From: Echinarachnius parma
Taxonomy: Eukaryota; Echinodermata; Echinoidea; Clypeasteroida; Echinarachniidae
DNA: 64,000 bases
Direction: 5' to 3'
Assembly: GCA_037951105.1 (NCBI GenBank)
Contig: JBAMJV010001293.1
Coordinates: 248,001 to 312,000, forward strand
The first letter of the stretch is position 1. Each line of letters opens with the position of its first letter. Made by a program: the position numbers and the translations under genes. Of this stretch, positions 21,119 to 33,576 are shown in pieces. The notes under the pieces are model-generated. The model was not told where the DNA came from. It ran no database searches and saw only the letters and a program-made list of their open reading frames with translations.

Positions 21119-21335
21119 TACAAGTATCTTGTGGTTATCTTGTGGTTTGGAAACCACAAGATAACCACAAGATAACCACGAGATTGCGCATTTTTTTGCA
21201 GTGTGCGCAATCTTGTGGTTTGGAAACCACAAGATAACCACGAGTTTTGCGTGTTCAAACGAGCGCTAACCACAAGATATTCTTAAGAATTGCAAACCAC
21301 GAGATAATCACAAGATAACCACAAGATTGGGTTTT
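21119..21335. repeat. Iterated ACCACAAGATA motifs with two strong hairpins
   Basis: Hairpin 1 has arms at 21126-21148 and 21151-21173 (ATCTTGTGGTTATCTTGTGG and its mirror). Hairpin 2 has arms at 21210-21221 and 21224-21235 (ATCTTGTGGTTT). Further direct copies of AACCACAAGATA and AACCACGAGATA follow to 21335, with one TTCTTAAGAATTGCAA of the type seen at 20.4 kb and a second GTGTTCAAACGA at 21251-21262. 20496-21118 between the two arrays is CpG-bearing DNA without a recognised gene. Confidence 0.8.
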
Positions 21336-21354
21336 TTATCGTGTGAATACGGCT

Positions 21355-21882
21355 ATAGAGATGAATACAAATACTTAGCGTCTTTGGTGTTATGAAGCGC
21401 AATTTTGCTGAGAAGTGCGTGTTTAAATGCCATGGCAACTGCAACACAAATGAGTGCGCAATGCGTAATTACTTTAGCTTTTTGCCTAATGTGTTATTTT
21501 ATCCAATGAATCCACGTCTGGTAATTTATTCAAATGAACAAACTCTGACGTACTACCTCATTTGCATGAGCTTCAGGACTTATTTTCAAAAACTCGCTGC
21601 TGAAGGCGTGGCCTATCTCTGTGGTTAAAACGCTATATGAATATTCAGTTGGGCTTCTAGTATTTATATTGTATTTTTGTGGGGGGCCCACAGAAATACA
21701 ATAGAAATACTAGAAGCCCAACTGAATAAGCGTATAGCGTTTTAACCACAGAGATAGGCCACGCCTTGAGCAGCAAGTTTTTGAAAATAAGTTGTCGAGT
21801 CCATGCAAATGAGGTAGTACGTCAGAGTTTGTTCATTTGAATAAATTACCAGACGTGGATTCATTGGATAAAATAACCAGGG
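21355..21882. mobile_element. Inverted pair of a dispersed repeat (palindrome centred near 21685)
   Basis: 21503-21684 (CCAATGAATCCACGTCTGGT through AGTATTTATATTG) is mirrored by 21687-21882 with few differences. The left copy extends further out to 21355. A third copy, minus-oriented and about 330 bases long, lies at 22770-23100. No coding sequence was recognised; short ORFs here are shared by the copies only as repeat shadows. Confidence 0.75.
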
Positions 21883-21992
21883 GGGTGTCACTGCTGCCAG
21901 AGTGCCGCGATTTTTGGTCATCGAAAGGAATACCCAGGGGGTTGTCACTGCTGCCAGAGTGCAGCGATTTTTGCTCACCGGAAGAGCCCACA
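21880..21992. repeat. 57-bp tandem duplication
   Basis: Two units sharing TGTCACTGCTGCCAGAGTGC and GCGATTTTTG follow each other directly, differing at a handful of bases. Confidence 0.75.
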
Positions 21993-21995
21993 ACT

Positions 21996-22706
21996 GGTTG
22001 CATTATGGGCTACTTGGGAACTACAGTTAACCAATCACAGAGTAGTTCAAACGCGTCGTCACGGGATCGAGGTCAATAAAACAAGTTCATATGCATACGT
22101 CACAATGGCTCCCATTGTTCTCATAAGCGTGATGAAATCTAGGACAGTGCGCAGGAAAATAGGCGCGATAGTCTACGCACTGCATAGCATGATGATTGGT
22201 CCAGTATTTCTAGGTCACTACGCGATGACGTAGAGAAGTGGGCTACGGGAGCTTCAAAAATCGGTTCACTCCGCCATGTTTCCCATGTACAAAGTCTATG
22301 GGACACGTGACTTGCGCGCGTTAAGTGAGCCTTCTAGTTATAAACGGGTTGGTTTGTTTATTCATACTTCTATGGGAATACCACTGCAGGTTGCATTATG
22401 GGATACTTGGGAATTACATAAACCAATCACAGAGCAGTTCATACGCGTCGTCACCAGATCAAGGTCAATAAAGCAAGTTCATATGCATACGTCACCATAG
22501 ATCCCATTGTTCTCAAGCGTGATACAATCTAGGACAGTGCGCAGGAAAATAGGCGCGATAGTCTACGCGCACTTCATAGCATGATGATTGGTCAAGTCTT
22601 TCTAGGTCACGACGCGATGACGTCTAGTGGTATTCCTTTTGTGCTTCAAAAATCGGTTCACTCCGCCATGTTGCCCATGTACAAAGTCTATTGGACACGT
22701 GACTTT
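21996..22706. repeat. Direct duplication of about 390 bp
   Basis: 21996-22312 and 22388-22706 are homologous in order: GGTTGCATTATGGG, AACCAATCACAGAG, GTTCATATGCATACGTCAC, GGACAGTGCGCAGGAAAATA and CACTCCGCCATGTT all recur. The spacer holds TTATAAACGGGTTGGTTTG, also seen at 19505. This is a tandem duplication of mobile-element sequence. Confidence 0.75.
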
Positions 22707-22769
22707 CTCTTCATTGAAAATTTGACCAACTTTCATTTTGAGTTGGGGGGGGGGGGGGCTGGGGGTGTA

Positions 22770-23100
22770 TTTCGCTGGGGGGCCCACAGAAATACAATAT
22801 AAATACTAGAACCCCAACTTAATAAGCGTATAGCGTTTTAACCACAGAGATAGGCCACACCTTTATCAGCAAAATACGCACCGAATGTCATGCAAATGAG
22901 GTAGTACGTCAGATGTTTTTCATTTGAATAAATTATCAGACGTGGATTCATTGGATAAATTAACACATTACGCAAAAAGCTAAAGTAATTACGCATTGCG
23001 CACTTGCAGTTGCCATGGCATTTAAACACGCACTTCTCAGCAGAATTGCGCTTCATAATACCAAAGACGCTTAAGTATTCTAATTCATCTCTATTATTTT
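22770..23100 (-). mobile_element. Third copy of the 21.4-21.9 kb repeat
   Basis: GGGGGCCCACAGAAATACAA through CGCTTCATAATACCAAAGAC is the reverse complement of 21355-21690 with small indels. 23101-23340 is AT-rich with CpG sites. 23340-23403 repeats the phrase CCATTTTGAGTTGGGG seen at 22732 and ends in poly(G). Confidence 0.75.
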
Positions 23101-23403
23101 CATTACGCGCAGTACTAACAGTTACGCGATGTCATGTATTTAATTGCGCACAGTCAAGAAACAGGGAATTTCCCTACTAGGATCAAAATATTGTTTTTCA
23201 TTGTGACGTCATAACAGAGGCATACCATAAATTCGTGCGTGATAATTGTGAAGTTCGCGCCCGCGCATTATTATGAATGAATTTACGCTAATATTACCAT
23301 GGCAGCCAGTCGAATTAACATACAAATCGGTGGTTCTCTTCATGAAAAATTTGGCCAACTTCCATTTTGAGTTGGGGGGCCTGGGGGGGGGGGGGGGGGG
23401 GGG

Positions 23404-24588
23404 CCTACGTGTGGCGCCATCTAGCGGGCTTAAAGCGTAGGGAGAATGAATCACTAGAAACATGCCATGATAAATGGCAAGCGCCTGGCTAGAAGGCAGT
23501 AAGTATCATTTCAGGTTTGTTGGTATGACCCGCGGCTGGGTAGTTGAGAGTGAATCACATCAACAAACAACGAAGGACACAAAACAAAACAAACAAAAAA
23601 ATTTGGGGTCTACTGGTAGCTCGTATAAAGTGCAAGGTGTGAAGGTGTATATTTACAAATCAACGGGTATTCATTACACGAGGAACAACAAAACCTATCG
23701 CCGCAGTTTCTCGGTTTGAGGTTGGAGAACGAAATAATTGGCAAGGCATGTACGCACCTCGTCCCCCAACTGTGCGGCACAAACAAGGTTTACCGAACCA
23801 TAACAATATAATCGACTACATGGTACACTTGATGCTTCCATGGTAGTGAAATGGTTAACGCGATTTACCCGCTGAGTCTTTTCGCGCCGTGACATGGATG
23901 GGGTAGATCAAACCAATCTATTGACCATACCGACCGAAATATTAAAGATGAAAGTCAAGTGAATGTCGGTATATACACCTCAAAAGAACACAACATTGGC
24001 AACTATTATATTATCTTTGATGAACAAATCCAATATATGGGTTTGTTTGTGTCCTCCAGATAAGCAAAAGTTACCACTTCCACAATGCGTTTCTTCTTTT
24101 GGCGTTGATCAAACGTCGAGGTAGATTGGCCAATGCGTGCGGTGATCATCAGGCGCCAAGGACATCTACAAGGAGCAGAAGTAGGGTGATGCAGTGAGTT
24201 CACGATGAACCATGATATCTACACAATGCATTGCCGAAGCTGTCCTTTGATTAATACCAATTACACCCTAAATTACAGGGATTTAAAATCTAAATCGTAG
24301 CTTGGATTAAAACAAATATAAATACACTTAGATTATTTGTAAATCTATGGAGACTTAAAAAGTCGCGCGAAAACAATTGTTAAGGTGTGATTTTCAATCC
24401 ATCAAAGGATTGGAAAATAACGCCAGGTTATCGAAGATTTGACGAATGAGAACAGAGTTATTTCACACGTGACCTACTGCGGTATTCTGAAGCTCAATTT
24501 TCTTAGTTTTATACTCATGAATATTCATAACTAGGATTACTGTTTTGGTTAGAGTTAAGGATATGATTACAATGAGACCACTCTTTCC
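23404..24588. other. Intergenic DNA, nothing recognised
   Basis: Mixed-composition DNA with scattered short ORFs (81 residues or less). No exon, RNA gene or clear repeat was identified. Confidence 0.35.
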
Positions 24589-24589
24589 A

Positions 24590-24700
24590 TCATCGATTTA
24601 CGTAGCGTAGTGGTCACGCTGTGGACCTCCACGCTCGGTGTCACGGTTTCGAATCCTCTCTTAGTCTTCTATTTTTTCTTTTGCCATGATAATTGGTGAG
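24590..24700 (+). mobile_element. tRNA-derived SINE or tRNA-like fragment
   Basis: GTAGCGTAGTGGTCACGCTG (A box) and CACGGTTTCGAATCCTCTCT (B box) are spaced as in a tRNA, with an arm-like GTGGACCTCCACG between them. A pyrimidine-rich tail follows. The acceptor ends do not pair convincingly, so I read it as a short SINE and not as a functional tRNA. Confidence 0.6.
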
Positions 24701-26995
24701 TAGCGCTTTATTTAGTAAATGTATCATGCACAGTAAACTAAAAACTGAAAAGTGTGGCCTGCATCACTGATTATGAATAATTCATTAGGATGCCATGAAC
24801 TCGCTTGGGGGCTAATAAGATTAACATAAAACAAATCCAAAAGGGCTTCACTTTTAATCTATCTGGATTTATATTTTTTAAATCCAACAAAAGATTTATT
24901 TTAAATCATGATCGGCTGGTCCCTAACCACAGCCGAAGAAAGATTTAAAAGTAAATCTAATAGATTTAATTTTAAATCCTTGTAATTTAGAGTGTTATAT
25001 CCATTCAAAGCAAAAGTGAAAGGGAACGTGTTAACAGTACCCCGCATTTATTTGTATTAAAAGATTAGGCAATTTGTATTTTATTTGTGATAACGGTTTT
25101 TTTTCTTCTCAACATTTCTTTTTCATTTGTCATTTTCAATTTTTATTAGTGAGTATATTCAGCAACTCGTAGAACAAGAATTATTAACGTCGGCCGCCAG
25201 GATAGTTCTCGGACCTCCATTATCAAATTAATAATGCTTTTAGTTTTAATGAATTTAAGGCTTGTCAGTCATCAACTGCAGATATAAACGTACAAAAGTA
25301 TCACCATTTATTATCCAGTCCCCTTCTACATGTTTCAATCCCGATAGAGTTTATACAGAACCCACCAGGTTCCCGTGGGCAATGGGTTCATAACAGAACA
25401 TATTTTAAACACTAATCTATGACAACTTTCTTATGAGTGAATTGTCTGCAGTCAACTAACGTACCATATGCTGCAATGTCCATTCTCTATCAGTTATTGT
25501 TTGACATTTTCCTTTGTTTTAGGAGAAATGTGTCCGTTCAAATTAATGACATGTCATGATAAAACAAATCATCGCAAGTAACCACATGACATAATTACAA
25601 CATGTGTTCAGACGCAAAATTAAGACAAAGACGAATAGATAATCCTTCGAGATATCAAATCAAGAAACAATGAAATCGTCGTTATAAGATCATCACGATC
25701 TAAAACGCATTTTGTTATGACACCGTCCTTGCCAATACGTTTTGTTTCATACATAACGAAATTACTTGAGACAATTTTAATGAAACGCACATGTCGTGTG
25801 CTCCTCCCCCGTTGTTCCCCATTGTATCCTCAACAGCCTCTCCGATGGTTGACTAAAAACCCCGGTCACACACGGGAGTTGCAATCATATCGCCGACTTC
25901 GACCTGCTGACACTCACGAACCGGGATATTGCCTCCAACAACCACAACGACCCAGGGAAATGGACACTCACATTGACCACTGATGAACGAAGCCCCGACA
26001 TGTGCAAAACACTGCTAATATCGGGCGATTGATTAGTAGCCGATGAGTTGAACAAGAAGCTGCCAAGTTTCACACGAACAGTATCCGATTATCTGATCTT
26101 CAAAGACTTTGAATCCTCGATATCATGGCTAAATTGCTCGGAGATGATAATTATACTCCCACGCAACAACTGGTTGTAGATTAGTGAACAGAGAATGATA
26201 TTACAAAAATAAAGTTGCCGATCTGTTGTTAAAGTTTGCCAACCGTAAACTGGTGTGGCGAGCAGTCAGCAATTGTCAGATACTAGTTGAACAGGTTAGA
26301 GAAAGTGTCATTCATCTGTGGCGTTTAGAAACGTCCTGTACATTTTAAATACATATTGTATTATTGGATGCATGCCCAATACTGTACATACTTAGTTGAC
26401 CGTGTTGTATTCAATCATCGTTTCTTGCCTTGATCATGAACAATCCCTGTTCTATCCATGCTATTCGACCAAGTGATCAAACAACGAATGATTAGATCGT
26501 GGATGTTACAAGTCGTCCTGGCTCTCGTGTGACCCGGTCTTAAAAGGTCGAACCTGGATCCAGACTGGAGAGTCTCGAAGCCATTGACCTTCAGCACATC
26601 AACATTCAGACTGCATCTCCCTTTTCTACGTAGACCAAAGTATAATGTGCATTAATTTAATTTACCATTTTCGATTTATAATGATGCTTTCCTCAGTTGT
26701 TGATACTTAGGTTATATCTGTTAAAATGAAGGTGGTCTTAATAGATCCCTTGATATATATTATATTTGTCATAATGACCGTCAAGTTTATGCATTGGATA
26801 TGAAATAATCATGACTTCCAACAACCATTATTATTAAGATCTTGATTATGTACTATACAACCGAGCATGGTGACTTAGCAGTGTCCGCCTCATGCACAGG
26901 AGTTGCAGAAATATCGATTCAAATATCCGATTGGAATAAAAGTGTGTCCCACATTTATTCGATAATTTGGAGGGGAAAAATATTATATAATGGAT
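24701..26995. other. Intergenic DNA, nothing recognised
   Basis: No supported gene. 24830-24985 contains several variants of TTTAAATC and AGATTTA, a loose A/T repeat. 25800-26000 is locally C- and CpG-richer but has no coding signature that I recognise. Confidence 0.35.
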
Positions 26996-27295
26996 ACATT
27001 GTTTCGAAAATTTATCAAAGGGGTTTGAATTAATTGTTGATAATCTCTCTATTGAATCATTATTTAAACAAAATATCACATTCCAAATTTTTCATATGTA
27101 ATATGTTTTTAAAAAGCCCCCAATTGTGTTTTAATGGCCTTTTAACAAAATGATAGCAGTCTCCTGACTTAGCCGTTTGTAAGTTGTTCTACATTTCAGG
27201 CATGGTGGAATAATAATTAGTTGGTTGTTATGTTATGGTGCAAGTTTTGGTTACTGGAAATCAGTTTGACCAGAACTGTACTATCCCTTTAATGT
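26996..27295 (+). mobile_element. Partial, diverged copy of TTAA element family A
   Basis: TTGTTGATAATCTCTCTATT, GTGTTTTAATGGCC, GCATGGTGGAATAATAATTA and the closing ACTGTACTATCCCTTTAA match the 3' half of the full family-A copies at 30757, 44149 and 48550. Confidence 0.7.
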
Positions 27296-27839
27296 ACCGG
27301 TACTACACAAAATACAAAATACAATACATGCAATCCACCATCGTCTAACGGTATAGGGTCAATGTTCGCAAATTTGGTTTGAAAAGATGCGCAAGACTCG
27401 AACAAAAAATTGCAGAGGGAGGGGGGGGGGGGGGGGGGGCAAATGGCTCCTGCCTTATTAGGGTTAATGTTCTAGCAATATTATGCGTTAAATACTTCAG
27501 GCCATCTCCCACGTGTGGCCCGGTAGCCTCGCTCACACGGCAACGCCTTAATTTTTGTTTGTGTATGTATTTATTTTAGTTGCTTATAATTGAAACACTG
27601 TAGGAGCATCTTTTGAAAGAGACAGCGATTGCTTGGTACAATTCCAACCAATCCAGAGCAAGAAAACAGAAGTGATCTGTAATGCAGATTATGTACAAAT
27701 AAGTTTTGACCCAAGTAACTGGTATATCCTATAGTAGTCAGAAATAACCGACTCTACGTGGGGTTTTCTTTTATTAAAGCTAACCACGCCATTCGGTCAG
27801 TGGAACAACCGCCGACGTAGCGACTGATTTTCGCTCTAG

Positions 27840-28400
27840 GTTGGTAGAATCATTTAATGATTCAGTTGTATAGAATAATGATGGCACGTGGTGATTCCTC
27901 AAAAACAGCATGCTACTTTTTATTAAGGCGTTCTGGTATTTGGCAGTTGCCAACAATTATTACTTTTATAACAGCGGTAGAAGATGTTAAAGTTTGATCG
28001 TGCATTGGAAAGATGTGTATTATAACCTCACGTGAACGCCACAATTTCGACATAGCGAACATTGGTAGTTGACAATATTATCTGTTTCATTGGAATGAAT
28101 AACGAATGCACATCGCGATTCCCTAAAATCAGCATGCTAACTAAGTAAGTTGTTCTGGTATTTGTCAATTGCCAGCGATGCAATATAACTTTTGATACAG
28201 AGGTACAATAGATATCATGAAGAGGTGGCAGCTATAATGTGAACCCCAAATTACCATGTCTGGAACATAATCTTGATAATAAAGAACAGTTGCGACATAG
28301 AATGTATGATGGTGAACAGTGTAAGCCCCCACAGGTGAGTGTAGCCAGGGTAAGCACAGTTGTGTGGCAATTAGGGCAGGGGGCAAAATGAGTCAACATC
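27840..28400. repeat. Diverged tandem duplication, period about 225 bp
   Basis: A block with GTGATTCCTCAAAAACAGCATGC, then TTCTGGTATTTGGCAGTTGCCA near 27890-27955 recurs about 226 bases later as GCGATTCCCTAAAATCAGCATGC (28110-28130) and TTCTGGTATTTGTCAATTGCCA (long strings quoted only by key pieces: CAGCATGCTA, TTCTGGTATTTG, TTGCCA). It looks like an old two-unit minisatellite. Confidence 0.6.
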
Positions 28401-29190
28401 TATATCAACGTGTATGCATTTACCACAACAGGGTTTGAGCCATCAAGACGGCTGATGACTACCACATATTAGGGACACGATAAATTTCCCCCTTTTTTTA
28501 AAGCTACGCGCTGTTCTTAGACTAGTCGTGTCTAAAAGTACGTGCACACTGGATGTGAGAGTTAACTATTAGTGGCATAGCCCCCGTAGTACTAGAAGCT
28601 CCAGTACTTGTTGACGTCGGTGGTAACCGTTGTATAGCCCTATATTTGATGCAATCTAACTCGCGGATCCACTCATGTCCATTTCAGAATCGGTATCTTC
28701 AAAAATTAGATTGCCTTTGCGACACTATCGACTCCACTTCTGATTATTAAAAAATAATGCAAGCTTCTGAAGATGGTCCAATTTTCTCTGGCAGTGGAAA
28801 TATCTGAATGAATAAATAACCAACGAATGGGCAACACATAAGTTAGACATGTTAGAGGGTCGAGAACAGTTCGAGGATGAGTGAATGATGGCCCAAGTGA
28901 AGTACAGGAGACTGTCTATAGTATGGATGAGAGGACATCCATGACTTGTATTGAACAAAATCGAAGGTGGGGTATACCTGGTAAAAGGCAAATGCCAAGT
29001 TGGAATACATGCCGCTGCTAGGATAGGCACCATCAGAGAGTGGGCAGTTGGTCTCCAGTATGCAAGAAGAAATTCAAGAGAGAGAGAATTGAAAGAAGCC
29101 GGCGGCCCGATTGGGCTATGGCATACAATCTCCATACGACTTAGACAGCTTCCTCTCATCAGATACTGTATTTGATCAAGTCCGACATAA
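28401..29190. other. Intergenic DNA with an unassigned 190-residue ORF
   Basis: The minus strand has an open frame of 190 codons (28725-29297), the longest in the window. It shows no domain, signal or repeat that I recognise, and its 5' part overlaps a MITE (29191-29419), which argues against a real gene. Nothing else was seen. Confidence 0.3.
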
Positions 29191-29419
29191 GTCGGGCGCA
29201 GACAGAGCAGATTAGATCCGATCCGACTGGTTTTCATTTGGATCGGCTCTGTGTGCGTTGCCTCACGACTCCGATTTGCCAGTCGGAAGCCAGTCATTCT
29301 ACCAGTCGGGCCCTATTCAACGTGTTGAATTGGCCGCAACTGAATCGATCCGACTGTGGCTTTCAGTCGAGTCGAGTCGGGTCGGATCGGGTCGAGTCGG
29401 TTTTGTCTGCGCCAGGCTT
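29191..29419. mobile_element. MITE family C, copy 1 (GCGCAGACA ends)
   Basis: The ends GGGCGCAGACAGAGC and TTTTGTCTGCGCCAGGC are inverted. The inner part carries repeated GATCCGACTGG / CCAGTCGG and GTCGAGTCGGGTCGG motifs. It is homologous along its length to the copy at 42713-42930 (shared TTGCCTCA-GACTCC and AGCCAGTC). No ORF of note. Confidence 0.7.
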
Positions 29420-30756
29420 CTCATGTGCGCTGATTGCAAAGACATACAGTTTGAATCCAGGAATGATCTTGCATATAAATGTGTAACAATTATTCTTGTG
29501 TGGACACGTTATGGTATCTTCGCAGCGAACCTTCTCGTGGTACTGTGTGGACTCCGTGATACTAAATATTAGCTAGGGTCAACCTAGAACGGGATGGGGG
29601 AGATGGGGTGTCGATAGACGGAGGGGAAATGGGGGATTATGATTTTGCGTGCAGACGCAGTCTGGAAAGCAATGTTGTTCTCCATGTGTGTATAGTTCCC
29701 AACTGGCAAATGACTGGGGACTGTGAAGGAGGTATCAATGGCGTGCCCCCCTTGCTTCCACTCTCTATAGATACGCCCCAGTTATTCCGACGTCCCGCGC
29801 TGGCGCTGATTTGGAAGTGTCCTCGCAAATTTGGGCGGGAACGCGTCTCTTTGCGCTTTCGCTGCAGAACCCGTGACGTGACGTGGTGTGACGTAGGTGA
29901 TTGTCTGATCGCGGGCGGAGGTCCACGGGGCGCGTTTTTTCAAGTCGCGTTTGGAATGGCAAGTATGAGCAGGGGTACCGCAACCCGTAAACATGTTTTG
30001 ATGATCAATCTGAGCTATAAAGACAAACGAAAAAGACAATTATTGTAAGACAGAAGAGAAAACAAGAGAATTTTGAAGAACGTCTGTCATTCTGTTATTA
30101 CTTTTTATGCTGTTATATGATTTAAGTGGGCTTCCGTCTTTGACATTCCATGTATCCAGCAGAGTGTGCTCCAAATACCGTCATGTTCATCATCCAAAAG
30201 AGAAACAAATTACAATACATTGTCGATTATGAAAGAGAAATCAATGTAAAAGTATAAATAATATGATTTCTATTCCCGTCGACCATTTATTTTCGGACCA
30301 AGGTAGTTTCCTTTATTTGTTTCCATTAGGCAATCAAATCTAACTTCCGGGGATATTGGCAATTTATACAGCAACAACATTGAACGGAGGATAGGTTGCT
30401 GGGACGTTTATGAAGAAAATCACGGACCAGAGTTGATTCAAGATATAGGAGATAATTTCAATTAGTGCAGCTTAATTACGGCATATATAGAGCCTTTGGC
30501 ACGTTATTCACATTATTTCAGTAGTTCATGCTATCCTACAAATAATAGTCTATATAATTTGGAATTTCTCGGTATACGATTGTGGAATATTCAACTACAA
30601 ATTATGAACGATATGTATAATAGTTCTACTGTCTACAAAGAGTACGAGTTTAACACGTCGTTGATTACATCCATCTGATAGTGAAAATGGTAGATAGTTT
30701 CAAACCAATTGACCCCTGTCACAAGGGAGAGACCTGTGTGAAAAGAGCATGTTCAG
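29420..30756. other. Intergenic DNA with a CpG-rich stretch
   Basis: 29600-30050 is richer in G+C and CpG than its surroundings and is open in several frames on both strands (up to 146 residues). I recognise no protein family and no splice-flanked exon. It could be an unmethylated regulatory region or chance; 30051-30756 is AT-rich and featureless. Confidence 0.35.
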
Positions 30757-31312
30757 TTAAAGGGATAGTTGAGTTTTGGTATAGAGGGCGCTACACAAAA
30801 TAATTTTTGTGTGAGATAATGAAAAACTGAGTGTCAAATTCGAAAGAGCATACAATTTTAATGGCAGAATAAACTTTATTTGAGCAAAATCGGTTCAGAA
30901 ATGGCTGAAATATCCAAAAAAAAACATAACCATTCGTAATAATTTTAAACTGGCCGTTAACAAAATTTAAAAATGCTTCCTCTTTTCAAAAATTTACAAA
31001 AGAGGTTTTTAAATAGTTGTTGATTATCTCTCTACCTAATCACTATTTCAACAAAACATCACATGCACGATAATTTATTTAGAATGGTTGAAACCGATAA
31101 TTGTTTTAGAGAGTGCCCTCTTGAGTTTTAAGGGCTCTTTTTGAATGATAACGGGCTTTTTACTTAGTTATTTTTGTTATTTTGTATTCCTATCGAGCAT
31201 GGTGGAGTTATTACTATTAGTATGTAATGTAATGGTGCAGGTTTTGGTTACTGAAATTCAGTTTGACAAAAAAAAAGAACTCTCTTTACCAGAACTCAAC
31301 TATCCCTTTAAA
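30757..31312 (+). mobile_element. TTAA element family A, full copy 1
   Basis: TTAA-AGGGATAGTTGAGTTTTGG at the left and CAGAACTCAACTATCCCT-TTAA at the right form short inverted ends flanked by TTAA, the target site of piggyBac-type elements. 556 bp long, AT-rich inside, without a transposase, so non-autonomous. AGAGGGCGCTACACAAAAT is a conserved inner motif. Related copies lie at 26996 (partial), 44149 and 48550. Confidence 0.8.
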
Positions 31313-32330
31313 CTCAGATCATGTCAGATAATTATATTTTATTGAAGTTGTATAGATTATTTGAATATCATGGTGCAACAACACTTTTCTCTATAGTGGA
31401 ACTATAAGACTGTAATATAGAAAGGAGCTACATACAACTAAATATACAATGTATTAAACAGTGCCGGATGAAAAATTGCAAAACTCTTCAATTCGGACGC
31501 TAAATAGCAATACCGTAAAAGTTTGACTAGAGGCGCTACTGGATTAGAGGAGTATCAATAGCGCCAGCAAACATCCAAAACGATCCAGTATAATGAATAT
31601 GTATCTAGCCTGTTGTCAACGATCTTCGAGCCGGTCTAAATGAATATTCATGATAGCATTATCACGCAAAGTTAGAAAAGATGAACGTTACAAAGGGTTA
31701 AAATCCAATCAAGCATGCAGAAGTAGCTCTTGGGTCGGTGTTGGTGCAAATCAGGATATAGGCGGAGGGCCAAAGTCGAAAAAGTGGCTTCCTTAAGGAC
31801 TTAGGTTGCCAGATCTCCACAACAAGTTTAAACCAATTTTATTTGCAAGTATTTTTAATAAGACAAATTAATTCAGAGGTCTACCTCAAAAAATTAGTTG
31901 CGAACACCTCCAAATCCAAGATGGCGTCCAAACAAGTAGCCGTTTTGACTTGCTATAGATAACTGGCGAGTTCTCCCAAACGACGCCAACAATTAGCATG
32001 ATTTTGCAACCATATTAAAGACAATAACATTTCCTATAATCTGATACCAAATTTCATGGGTTTCAGGTTATGTAACACGGTCATTTTTAGTCCCAAACTC
32101 AAATTTTAGGCATTTTTTCCCAAAAATATGAAATTATTGATTTACATAATTCGGCATAAATCAATAATTGCATTAGGCGTTGAATTAGTACTTTTCAGAA
32201 AACTGCCCAGTTATATCAACAATACTCTGTGATAATTTCAAGTGTATACCGTATCTGAAAAAAAAGTTATAATAACTGGAAGTCAGCATTTGATATCGAC
32301 AAATACAGCAATTTTGTACGATTTCGAATG

Positions 32331-33576
32331 CTATACAGGGTGCCCCAATAAATGTAATTCTTGTTTACGGACTTTATTCAAGAAATGCTCCTAAATAATG
32401 ACATGTTGTTTATACCTGTTTTCAACAAAGCCTTCAGTTTCCTTCTTTTATGTCATGAATATGCCGCCATCGGTTTGCAATACACGAAAATAGTGTATTG
32501 GTAATTTCACTGCAATAATAAATCCATTATGCAAAGTGTACTATTTAGTGCAATATTCGAATGAGAGGCGCGCGTCCTTCACAGTTGGACCGACCATATC
32601 TGGATAATTATGTTTTTAAAATGATTATTATTCGGAACACCACAGTTAGCTAGACTTTTTCAGGGTTCGAAGAAAACTTTGAATAGGCTATTATGTTTAT
32701 TGTACAATAACTTTTTGTACCACCTTGTACATTTGTAACCATAGTAACAACAACAATATAAATACAATAAATCAGTATCTGGCTACTACAAGCCGCATTA
32801 TGCACACTAATTTTCGCGTGAACATGAAGGAAAACAAATCACATGTAAAATGACACCGTTAACCTGCTAATTTTAAGTTTTTAAAAGACATATTTTGTGA
32901 TTTGGTATATTTCTGTCCATAATCGGCTGTTGTTACCATGGTTACACGAGTACAGTGTAGTTCCCCAAAAATAAACATTCGGCTTGCTGAGGCTTTTCGG
33001 TGATGTACATATTGGTTTAGCAATTGAGTTTGTTTCGTTTTGATATTAAGTCAGCCAATTTGTATAGACCTTTATGGTCTCCAGATACATGTAATAAGAT
33101 ATGAAGGGCATGAAGGGTGCGTGCCTTGCGATCACGATGGTGTTCGAATCTATATACGCTCTGCACATATTATGTCCCAAAAATTATGCACTTCAGTAAA
33201 ACACTTACTCAAGATAATGAACATGATCTTGACAATGTTTTAAACACATTATGGGCACCCAGTATGATTCGAATTCGCAATATGCACAGCAGGCGCGTCA
33301 GTATGCAGCTGACTGGAATGCTCCTTGTGGAGTGGAATTAAGTTCATTATTAGCGCTTGATTTATGATAAATGCAGTTAAATAAATACAAGACAGACACG
33401 ACATCTACGCGGATTGCAAAATGATGGTGGAATATTCATCATATTACAGGAAATGGTGGTTTTGTTACCTGGATATTTCATAACTGGAATTGAAGGTGTC
33501 CCGAGATTGACGCAATCATTTGGTACACAAATCCTATAATCAAGATTACACATTTTTGAGACACCCTGTACAGCAT
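32331..33576. mobile_element. CAGGGTG-ended element at the axis of palindrome 2
   Basis: The left end TACAGGGTGCCCCAATAAATG (TA at 32333-32334) and the right end, complement TACAGGGTGTCTCAAAAATG, form Tc1/mariner-like inverted ends with TA at each border. The roughly 1.24 kb interior has only ORFs of 74 residues or less and no DDE motifs that I can see. It is non-autonomous or heavily decayed. Confidence 0.65.

Noticed and set aside
26850-26935. Possible tRNA-like sequence (CTTAGCAGTGTCCGCCTCAT with CGATTCAAATATCC)
   Set aside because: The A and B boxes are weak and the T-stem does not pair; not called as a SINE.
28725-29297. 190-residue ORF on the minus strand, the longest in the window
   Set aside because: No recognisable domain or splice context, and its start lies inside MITE family C; chance openness is more likely.
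29608-30048. 146-residue ORF in a CpG-rich stretch
   Set aside because: Open in several frames on both strands, as expected for G+C-rich DNA with few stop codons; no family resemblance.
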